DNA from: Tupaia tana
Lineage: Eukaryota > Chordata > Mammalia > Scandentia > Tupaiidae
Direction of reading: 5' to 3'
Length of the DNA: 64,000 nt
NCBI GenBank assembly: GCA_026018925.1
Contig: JAKSZU010000005.1
Span: 85,856,886 to 85,920,885, forward strand
Under the pieces are notes generated by a model. The model searched no databases, was not told where the DNA came from, and was given only the letters and a program-made list of their open reading frames with translations. Of this stretch, positions 56,273 to 64,000 are shown piece by piece (position 1 is the stretch's first letter; each line of letters opens with the position of its first letter). The position numbers and the translations under genes are program-made.

Positions 56273-56442
56273 GGAGAAGGGATATGGAGGTAGAACATTG
56301 ATGGGATGCGGAAGTGTGTTATCGGTTGAAGATATTTTGATCAATGGGACTGGGGAGAAATATTCACATATTGAAATGCTCACATTGTAAGCTAAACAAT
56401 GCAATTGAATGTATATACAAAAATAAATAAATAAAACTAAAA
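56273..56442 (+). mobile_element. 170-bp retroposed insert, family unknown
   Basis: The perfect 18-bp TSD AATATTTATGTTTCATTT lies at 56255-56272 and 56443-56460. The insert ends in an AAATAAATAAATAAAACTAA-type tail, so it inserted in + orientation. The body (GGAGAAGGGATATGGAGGTA onward) has no tRNA boxes and matches neither SINE-A nor the L1 3' UTR seen at 7 and 16.7 kb. Most likely the 3' tip of another L1 lineage, or a small RNA-derived retroposon. Confidence 0.75.
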
Positions 56443-56460
56443 AATATTTATGTTTCATTT

Positions 56461-57427
56461 TAATTATTTTTAAAAAAGTGCTGATTATATCAGATGTGCT
56501 AATGTCTTGCATATTATTTTTCAATTTTAAAATCTATTTTCTTTTTTCCATTTTATAAATTGGGACCATTTGAATGGCAATTCAATTATATCCTCTGCCA
56601 ATCAATCAAATATGCATTTTATTTGAAGACTGAAAATATATTTCACATCTGACATGGGAACTCAGACTTGGGGTTATTAAAATGAAGGGTAATAATGAAT
56701 TGTATGAAATGGGTTGAATGTGTTATTTTGTGAATGACAGCCTCAATAGATCAAGGCACTTTACTCATTCATTGTGAAATGCACTACTCCCTGATTTAGT
56801 CAGTAAAACAACTGTGTAATATGAATTATATAGTTAGTTTTATGTAAACTATTTCTATAATATGTCTTTTAAACACATTTTATCAGTAAAATCTACTACA
56901 ATATAAACTTTATAACTAATTTATTGAATAATAAAATTTCTGTCCAACATTCTGGAATTTTCCCTTTTATTAAAAATGATTTCATTCTAAGATTCAAATA
57001 AATGCATGATCTCATAGTGATCTGTTAAAAAAAATGTTACTATTAAATTTATAATGAAAGTTTTAAGAATTACTAATAAAAATAAATGATAAATGTAAAC
57101 ACACTCATTCTAGCCTTTATTATTATTGTCTATATTGAAGTCTGATTGGACTTATCTTTTTGATAATTCTTCATGGTCAAAATTTGCAGTAACTTTTTTA
57201 CATTATGTCTACCTTATACAATTAGATAAAATATCATATTTTACCAAAGTAAGTTATTCAGATATTAAATTGATATACCATTTGTTTTCTTTGATTTTTA
57301 TGTAATGTAATGTATATTCATTATTTAGTAATAATTATATATATATAAACTATATTTTAATTCCATATTAGTTTGGAATACAATGTACTTGGAAGTTTCA
57401 ACAAATTATATATTTTTAAAATTTGTA
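56461..57427. other. Unassigned AT-rich DNA
   Basis: One of the most AT-rich stretches of the window, without a recognised element. Confidence 0.35.
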
Positions 57428-57690
57428 TGGAGCCAGCAGGTGCCATAGTTGTTAAGGCACTGGATCACATATGGTTAACTGTATGGTTCAAGTCCTGAAC
57501 TAGGCAGCTTCAAAAATGCACCAGGCACATGTGCATGTGTGTCTAATATCCTAAGAAGAGAATGGAGAAATGATTGTGGCATGGTCTTCTCCCCCAGGGT
57601 GTAATTTCTCACCTTCACTCTCTGTCTTTCTCTGGAGAGCACATGTGTACATGTGCACTATAGCAAAAGCTGAACAATAATAATAATATG
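57428..57690 (+). mobile_element. SINE-A, older copy
   Basis: Head GGAGCCAGCAGGTGCCATAG, box B GGTTCAAGTCC and end TGTGCACTATAGCAAAAGC. The tail is (AAT)n although the body is full length, a mix of the two forms. Confidence 0.87.
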
Positions 57691-57816
57691 TTTGTTTACC
57701 ATGTTATGGATGACTAATATTTTTATAACTTGAAACTGTGTAATCATTTTCCTTCCTAGTAGAAAATATCAATTACTCATATAATATACACATTCATTAT
57801 TTAAGAAAGTGAGTGA

Positions 57817-58067
57817 AGGGAGCAGCAGATGGCTTAGTGGTCATGCTGCTGGACTCCTACAAAGTTGACCGTGGTTTGAATCCTGGACCCAGAGGTTTAA
57901 AACTTGCCCGGGCACGTGTGCATGTATGCCCAAAATCCCAAGAGGAGAATGAAGGAGAAGGGATTAGAGCATGGCCATCTTCTTGGCTGGTGATTTCTCA
58001 TATTCTGTCTCTCTGTCTCTCCAGCAAGTACAAGTGCCCTATAGCAAAAATTTCTCTTAAAAAAAAA
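57817..58067 (+). mobile_element. SINE-A
   Basis: TSD AAGAAAGTGAGTGA/AAGAAAATGAGTGA (57803-57816, 58068-58081). Box B is GGTTTGAATCC and the hairpin is lost (ATCTTCTTGGCTGGTGATT). Confidence 0.92.
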
Positions 58068-58196
58068 AAGAAAATGAGTGAGAAATGAAGATGATATTAC
58101 TGTATTAACTACTATACAACTCAACTTAAACACAGTGCAAATTTAAATAACTTCTTTTTCCAAGACAGATTATTTTGAGCATTAAAACTGTAGCAG

Positions 58197-58460
58197 GAGG
58201 CCAGCATGCAGCATGGAAATTAAGGTGGCTGGATTCCACATGGGTGACTACATGATTTGAGTCCTGAACCCAATAGCTTGACAATCACATCAGGTACACG
58301 TGTATGAGGCCTCAAAATACCAAGAGAAGAATAGAGGAGAATGGATTGTGGCATGATCATCCCCCTCAGCAGGCCACTTCTCATTTCCCCTCTGACCTCA
58401 TCTGTTTCTGTATCTCTTCAGTGACCAAATGTGCTCTACAGCAAAAATCTAAAAGTGAAA
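58197..58460 (+). mobile_element. SINE-A, old
   Basis: Head GGAGGCCAGCATGCAGCATG, a damaged box B (GATTTGAGTCC), body ATGATCATCCCCCTCAGCAG and end TGTGCTCTACAGCAAAAATC. Confidence 0.82.
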
Positions 58461-58671
58461 CAAAACAAAAGCTGCAGCAATATAGTAGAAATGTTATGAA
58501 TATATAAGTTATATATAAGCTTTAAGTTATGAATTTTTCTGATTGTGCTGTTTTAGTGATTGATAAAGAATTGAGTAAGTATGATCTCTTTGATAAGGGA
58601 CAAGTTCATTAAAAAGTTGCCTCAAATACAAAATACAGAGTCTATGATTACAATGATTAAAATTTAGTTAA

Positions 58672-58868
58672 GGCCCAGCCACAATTGCAGGTGCTGCTAA
58701 GACCCTCTGCTCCTATACAGGAGTGCTGGGTTCAATTCCTAGTTCAGTCTAACTGCCAAGTGCAGTGGCATGTGCCTGTAATCCCAGTGGCTCAGGGAAG
58801 TTGAGGCAGGAAATTGGGAGTTCAAGGTTGGCCTGGGTAACATAGTAACATCCTATTTTTAAAAGAGG
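58672..58868 (+). mobile_element. SINE-B, tRNA/7SL composite
   Basis: The left part is tRNA-like, GGCCCAGCCACAATTGCAGG to a box B GGTTCAATTCC. The right part is unmistakably Alu/B1-like: AGTGCAGTGGCATGTGCCTG, TAATCCCAGTGGCTCAGG, GTTGAGGCAGGAAATTGGG and GTTCAAGGTTGGCCTGGGTA. An A-rich end follows. No second 7SL monomer is present. Confidence 0.85.
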
Positions 58869-59228
58869 TAAGACAGCTCTGTCATGCAGTGTTAATGTGT
58901 GGATTAGGAATAACCATATCTACAGGTTAACTTTCAGCTGAGACAACCAGAAACATTTCAGGAAGAGGTAAGGGTCTCACAGCCTGGTCAGACCCAGTGG
59001 AAGACACCTCTTTTCCATGCTCTCTCACATGCTGGCTCACATTCTCTCATGAATAAAAAGAAAACAATTGACTAAATAGTAAGTTCATATTAAAAAGTAA
59101 ACAATAAACAACTGAAGTAATATGCTTTTTAAAAATAAAATTAATCTAAAATGTATGATACTTAGAAGCTGACATACAAAATATATCCATACTGTGAATG
59201 AATTAGTAGAAAATGTATAAAGTAAACG
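58869..59228. other. Unassigned DNA after SINE-B
   Basis: 58870-59065 is balanced, ends in a CTCTCTC tract and AATAAAAAGAAAAC, and might be another old SINE; the head is not recognised. Confidence 0.35.
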
Positions 59229-59321
59229 TTGGGTCATTGGAAAAGTCATGATTTTTCTATGCAAAAGTGCATTTTTTGCATAGAAAAACAGAATAAATAC
59301 TCGATTTTTCTGACAACCCAA
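59229..59321. mobile_element. Palindromic mariner-like MITE, copy 2
   Basis: Ends are TTGGGTCATTGGAAAAGTCA on the left and the complement of TTGGGTTGTCAGAAAAATCG on the right, followed by TA. The middle is a perfect 15-bp inverted repeat, TTTTTCTATGCAAAA and TTTTGCATAGAAAAA, around a short loop. About 93 bp, with no coding potential. Confidence 0.75.
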
Positions 59322-59509
59322 TATTTTCCCTTATAAAACAAGAAAACATATTTTGATATAAAGTAACAGTATAAAATAAAATTCTAACAATTTAATGAGT
59401 ATTATTATATTTAATAGCATTTCATGTTGTGGTCTACTCAAAATATTTTGAATTCATTGAGTTTAGTTTTTGGAGAACATGATGTAATGATTATGACGCA
59501 ACATTAGCT

Positions 59510-59755
59510 TGTTTTTTAAATAACTTTTCCAGAGGACAAGTGCACTTTCCAGAAGAGAGCAGAGAGGCAAAGAGAAAGGGAGTGGGAGAAAGCACCCTCT
59601 AATGAGGTGTGGTCATTTCAGTCTCTTCTCCTCCAACTCTGCATCCTGTGTCTGCTTGGTATGTTTCCCAAGACACCAGGGCTGGGATTTAAACCATGCA
59701 GCTGGCCTTGTGGGAATCTGCCTTCCTTACCCATAATTCCATGTGGTCAGCCCCA
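59510..59755 (-). mobile_element. SINE-A relative, old
   Basis: Layout from the terminal-motif complement (CAGAGGACAAGTGCACTTTC), GA tract and CACCCTCTAATGAGGTG hairpin to box B complement GGATTTAAACC and a head ending CATGTGGTCAGCCCC. Confidence 0.78.
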
Positions 59756-60149
59756 CCCACCCATGCTTTTAAACTCCCAAAAAGAAAGGGAGAAACAACA
59801 GACAAGATGAACTTAACTTAGATTTAGAGTTGAAAGTTCTTTAATTTTATTATGCAATCTCTTTAGCTCTTCAGTTAAATAATAAGTCAGTTAGTAATTC
59901 TTCCAAACACAGTGGCAATGATTTGTCAAGTTAGATTTTGAATCATTCTTACTGATTCTATTTTCAGCCTTCCTCTTTTTTTCTTTGATTGTTTATAAAA
60001 TAACTTGGGCAATTCTGAAAACACTGTAAAATATCATATCAACTTGAATAAGAAAACTAACCTGGAGGTAATGCAAAGAGAGGTTTTTCTTTCTGGATGG
60101 CAGCAAAGGAGATTGTTCATTGACTTTTTGACCTGTTCTCCTGATCAAG

Positions 60150-60265
60150 GATAGGCAAGCCGTTGCTGCAGGCCAAATCCAATCTGCTACCTGTGGTGTG
60201 AGTTTAAAATTTTTGTTGTTGTTTTTTAACATTTTTAAATGGCATATTTTAAATGGTTGCACATG
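60150..60265 (+). mobile_element. hAT-type non-autonomous DNA transposon relic
   Basis: GGATAGGCAAGCC...CAGGCCAAATCCAATCTGC and ACATTTTTAAATGG / TTTTAAATGGTTGCAC match the end and middle of a common mammalian hAT MER element (CGGCCCGCGGGCCAAATCCGG-like start). Incomplete. Confidence 0.65.
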
Positions 60266-60579
60266 CACCTACATGATATCCTCAATTTCACCTCTAGAGC
60301 TGAAAATCTCATACATTTCTTAGAGAGCATTTGTGAAGAAAATGTTTTTCCACCCTGATGACCTGAAGCAAAGCAATGTAAAGATTTAGATTCACATGTT
60401 GACATGTTTATTGTACATCGTTCCTGTATTTTTTAAAATTCCTCTGAAGAAAGGAAAACCAGTGCAAACAAGTATTTTCATCTCCTCCTTTCATCTTTTA
60501 CTCTTTACTATAGTTATTACCTGAAAGCAAAACTTATTTTTGTCTATTAGATATAAAGCTGTTAGAAGGGTAATGTATG
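60266..60579. other. Unassigned AT-rich DNA
   Basis: Nothing recognised. Confidence 0.35.
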
Positions 60580-60826
60580 AAGGACCAAAGATGGTGTAAT
60601 GGTTAAGTTGCTGGACTCTCACACAGTCAACCAGTTGACTGGTTCGAGTCCCAGACCTGGGCCAGGCATGTGTGCATGTGTGCCCAAAAATACCAAGAGG
60701 AGAATGGAAGAGAAGGGGTTGCAGTGTGGCCATCCCCACAGGGGGTGATTTCTCATTTTCTCTGTTTCTTGGGCAAGTTCACGTGCCCTACAGCAACAAT
60801 CTCTCTCTTGAGAAAAAGAAGGGTAA
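60580..60826 (+). mobile_element. SINE-A
   Basis: Head AGGACCAAAGATGGTGTAAT. A short duplication (CAACCAGTTGACTGG) sits just before box B GGTTCGAGTCC, which is intact. The pyrimidine tract is short. Confidence 0.87.
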
Positions 60827-61482
60827 CATGAAATATTTTTTATAAAAGTAATTGAATAATACAAATATTTAGAATAATTAGATTCATGCATTTTGAGAAA
60901 TATAAGCTTTTATAAGTGACATTGAGTGAAAAAATAGTTAAGCCATAAAAATATATCAAAACAATCTAATTGAAGTAAAAATGTGCATAATAAAGTGATG
61001 AACTAATACAGGTAGTAATAATGTATCAAATACAAGAAATTCATCAAGATAGACTGGGCTAATTTATCTCCGTATATACCTACAGCCAGGAGAAAATGTA
61101 TGCATTTTACAAAGTTGGCCCTTACAGTTCCTTTAAAAGCATCAAAATTTGCCACAAAGATATGAAAATATAACCAAGTATTCCAACCTATCAAATGTCC
61201 TATATACAATAAGGGTAAAAAAATATTTTATTTCTGTTCTTTATAGTACTTTCAAATATCCATGTTTATGTTGTTTGCAAAACCATAAATAAGGTTAATA
61301 TTATGTTTTATAAAAATTATTATAGGAGGATACAAATAAACATATTTTGCTATTTTATATTTCAATGTAGAAGTTACTCATTTTTATTCTCTCAAACATT
61401 CTATACCTCTTTTATTTTTCTTTTTGCTGCTATGCTATTTTGTACAATGATACAGTATGTAATTTCATAATTATTGGAATTG
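60827..61482. other. Unassigned AT-rich DNA
   Basis: No recognised element. Confidence 0.35.
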
Positions 61483-61690
61483 TGTAGTGGCAATTAGTAA
61501 TATCTTCTGAAACTTAACTGCTAGGTTTGAATGCAGTTTCCAAAATATGGTACCTATATGAGCTTAGAGGAGGCATTTAGCCACTTGGTGTTTCAGTTTC
61601 CTCATCTACAATAGAGAGTTCTAGCAATATATGTCCAATACAATTGTTGTATCGATTGAAGAACTGATACACACTAATCAGTTACAAAAG
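61483..61690 (+). mobile_element. MIR SINE
   Basis: The landmarks are in sense order: GTGTAGTGGCAATTAGTA, a box B-like GGTTTGAATGC, GTGTTTCAGTTTCCTCATCT (the MIR core), an AATAGAGAG patch, then TTGTTGTATCGATTGAAGAA. About 200 bp, old. Confidence 0.8.
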
Positions 61691-61956
61691 AGTTCTGCTC
61701 AGAATACTACCCAAAATCGTTAAATAGATTTAAGTGGACAAGAGAGTTTGTGCATGCCAAAAAAATTCTATATCCTGTACGTTTGTCTTAATCATAACTA
61801 TACTACTCATAATGTTGAGTCACTTCATTTATGATTACCTTGATAGAAAGCACTACTTTTGAAAATTAATTATACAAATTTGTAAACATAAAATATAATA
61901 AAAATATTCTTTTTTAGAAATGTGAGAACATTTTAACAAATAAATAGAGGTTTAAT

Positions 61957-62205
61957 TTTGGGGACCAGCCTATTGTCTAGTGGTTAAGGGAACTGAATCC
62001 CACGTGGCCAGTCACACCACTTGCGTATCGGACCTGGCAACTTGAAAGATTTCCCAGGGACATATGTGTGCATGGCCAAAATCTTGAAAGAAGAGGTAAA
62101 TGAAGTAGGGATTACAGTGTGACTAAGCCCTTTGGAGGGGCACTTACTCTTTCTTCCTCTCTGTCTCTCTCTGATGAGCACATATACTCTCTGGAATTTT
62201 TTTTA
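61957..62205 (+). mobile_element. SINE-A, older copy
   Basis: Head TTTGGGGACCAGCCTATTGT with box A-like TAGTGGTTAAGG; box B has decayed (TGCGTATCGGACC). The body and end ACATATACTCTCTGG are recognisable. Confidence 0.84.
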
Positions 62206-62611
62206 AAAAGTGTAATTTCATTTATAATTTCTTGTTTTCACATAAAACAAGCTTTTATCAAAAGAACTGCATCAGGAATTTAAATTCTTTCCCCACTAAT
62301 GCTATCTCTTTAAGTCAAAAGCACTAGTATAGAAATTAAAATATCTATGTATCAGAAGCAGTTTATTTTTCTGAAATTATGTGATACATTTATTGCATGA
62401 AAAAATGGTTTTATACCTATAAAATTAGTAGTTTTTTTCCACAGTGCCTTTCAATAATCGCAATTTTTTCCATTGTAAATTCTAATTAGATGGTAAAGTT
62501 CTAAAATGAATTAGAATTACAAGTGTCCAGATACTTTGATTCAGTAAAAACAATAACAATTTTAATACTTGACCCTCAGAGTAATTTAGATTATTAAGAA
62601 TAAGTAATTAT
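62206..62611. other. Unassigned AT-rich DNA
   Basis: Nothing recognised. Confidence 0.35.
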
Positions 62612-62800
62612 AGGGCCAGTAGGAGGTATGGTGGTTAAGGGCGCTGAACTCCCCAATGGGCAACTGCAGTTTGAGTCCTGGGTATGGTGGTTTGCTTTCT
62701 CACTTTATCTCTTTCTCTCTCTCTCTCTCTTGCTCTGTCCTTCTCTGGCCAAATTAAAATAAGTAAATAAGTAAATAAATTTAAATAAAATAATACTTTA
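62612..62800 (+). mobile_element. SINE-A short form
   Basis: Head AGGGCCAGTAGGAGGTATGG, box B AGTTTGAGTCC, a (CT)n tract and an (AAGTAAAT)n-like tail. Confidence 0.86.
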
Positions 62801-63244
62801 AAATATTAGTAATCATGGTTATATTTTTTTCTAATTTTTCATGTTTTCTTAATTCTTTGTTGTGCTTTGTTTAACTTAGCTGTCAGTATTATTTAAATAG
62901 AAGACTGAATAAATAAAAATGAATTAGTTACACTGTTTGGAATTTAGTTTCATGTAGCAAGTCAAATTTTTCTGTATCACAGGAAGAAAAATTTCATGAA
63001 TCAAAAGGGGAGTAGAAAAACCTTAATCTAAAAGAAGTTAAAGAAGATAAATAACAAAATATATAAATGGAGAAATTTATGCATTAAAAATGTTAATTTC
63101 CATTCCTAAACATTCAGTTATAACATTCACTACTGGAATATTTTCTTCTTTGAAGTAATTTAAAACTCCACTCAATTTCTACACATAGTTCACAGTAAAT
63201 TATTGTTGTTATTACATTGTCATATTGTCATTATTCCATTTATT
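62801..63244. other. Unassigned AT-rich DNA
   Basis: Nothing recognised. Confidence 0.35.
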
Positions 63245-63335
63245 AAATATAATGGCATTGTAGAAAGAACATGAGATTCAGAATCTGAAAGAGAGAGTTC
63301 TGAATCACTATCCTGTCATGCATTTTCTTTAATAG
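63245..63335 (+). mobile_element. Possible MIR head relic
   Basis: GGCATTGTAGAAAGAACATG, GATTCAGAATCTG and GAGTTCTGAATCACTATCC resemble the tRNA-like first half of a MIR-type SINE. Confidence 0.4.
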
Positions 63336-64000
63336 TGAAGAAGATGCCTAAATCTGAGATTTAAATGCTTTATCGGTCAAAAATAGTAAACCATATATTT
63401 TTTAAGGTCTTAATAGAAATTTAAAATACACACTTACATATTTTCAGAAAAATATAATTGAATTATTGTGAAATTTTCTCCCAATTAGAGGGAGTACCCA
63501 TAGATATAGTATCTTTAAAAAAATATATAACCAGTTGTCACATAAGTTTAGAAAGAAAACAATTTTGCAGTCCTTCATTTTCACCTAAACTCCTTTCTCT
63601 CATAAAACTATTTGACACCTATCTCAAAGATGAACATCTTGGTGTAAGTACATATTTCCATGAGATGTGAGGAAGGGCAGTCTATAGATGATTTAGTGTA
63701 TTTTCTTCACACAGTATCATGGCCTGTGCCACAGTGAAAGCTTGTATAAAAATTACTAAATCATACTTTGACTTTGTCCTTGTACGTACCTCATAACACA
63801 AGTACTTACTGGTTGGTATTAATTCTCAGAATGGTCATTCTGGTAATCTATAAATCTAGCAGAATTTCAATGACCAGCCCTAGTGAGTAAGACAATTAAT
63901 AATTTATAAATGAGGATAGCATTATTTTTATTTTTTCTTTTCTTTTATTTAGATTTATTTTTTTATTATCATCATAATCTTCTTTATATTACATTGGGTT
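63336..64000. other. Unassigned AT-rich DNA to the window edge
   Basis: The last 80 bp (T-rich, then TTATTATCATCATAATCT) resembles 53590-53640 and could be the start of a minus-strand L1 tail that continues beyond the window. Confidence 0.35.

Noticed and set aside
58672-58868. A primate Alu
   Set aside because: Only one 7SL-like monomer is present, joined to a tRNA-like left part; the dimer and A-rich middle linker of Alu are absent.
1-64000. Colugo, rabbit, carnivore or bat origin
   Set aside because: The dominant SINE does not look like the colugo CYN, lagomorph C, carnivore Can or bat VES families as I know them, and 7SL-type composites should be missing outside Euarchontoglires.

Overview
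This window looks like a repeat-packed, AT-rich piece of nuclear DNA from a placental mammal. I find no intact protein-coding gene, no functional RNA gene and no CRISPR array. Nearly every open reading frame lies inside a SINE copy, a dead L1, a dead endogenous retrovirus or a dead processed gene copy. Two tRNA/7SL-type composite SINEs (near 16.1 and 58.7 kb) point to Euarchontoglires (primates, rodents, tree shrews), because 7SL-derived SINEs are known only there. No Alu dimers, B2 or ID elements appear and one tRNA-derived SINE dominates, so a tree shrew (Tupaia) is my best guess. That is inference, not proof.

The dominant element, called SINE-A here, occurs more than 50 times on both strands. 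Read in its own sense, a full copy has a tRNA-like head opening GGGACCAGCAGTTAGCGTAA, with a box A (TAGCGTAATGG) and a box B (GGTTCGAGTCC). A body of about 170 bp follows, with a C6-T-G6 hairpin, a pyrimidine tract and the terminal motif CCCTATAGCRAAAACCTCTC before an A-rich tail. A short form (about 150-190 bp) lacks most of the body and ends in AAT-rich repeats. Many young copies keep CpGs and clear target-site duplications (TSDs). Two rarer SINE types are SINE-B (tRNA plus 7SL) and SINE-C (a different tRNA-like head).

Layout. 0-7 kb: SINE-A copies in AT-rich DNA. 7-7.6 kb: an L1 with head-inverted structure. 7.6-28 kb: SINEs, L1 3' ends and two L1 antisense blocks (17.9-18.3 and 22.4-23.3 kb). 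28.4-30.9 kb: the 3' half of an ERV-L provirus with its 3' LTR. 34.6-41.4 kb: two class I-like LTRs and several L1 fragments. 41.9-43.9 kb: L1 3' ends broken by three SINEs, then an AT-rich hairpin. 44.7-47.2 kb: a 5'-truncated processed pseudogene of STRIP1, split by two SINE-A insertions with perfect TSDs. 47-56 kb: SINEs, MIR and L2 relics, MaLR-type LTRs and one mariner-like MITE. 56-64 kb: a small retroposed insert, a second copy of the MITE, a hAT relic, a MIR and more SINEs.

Nothing here amounts to a new multi-gene system. The best leads are a palindromic mariner-type MITE family seen twice, near-consensus SINE-A copies that may be recent, an inverted SINE pair, a 170-bp retroposon with a perfect TSD that I cannot assign, and structures that record insertion mechanisms. 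Boundaries without a TSD are good to perhaps 10-30 bases. Subfamily names are deliberately broad.
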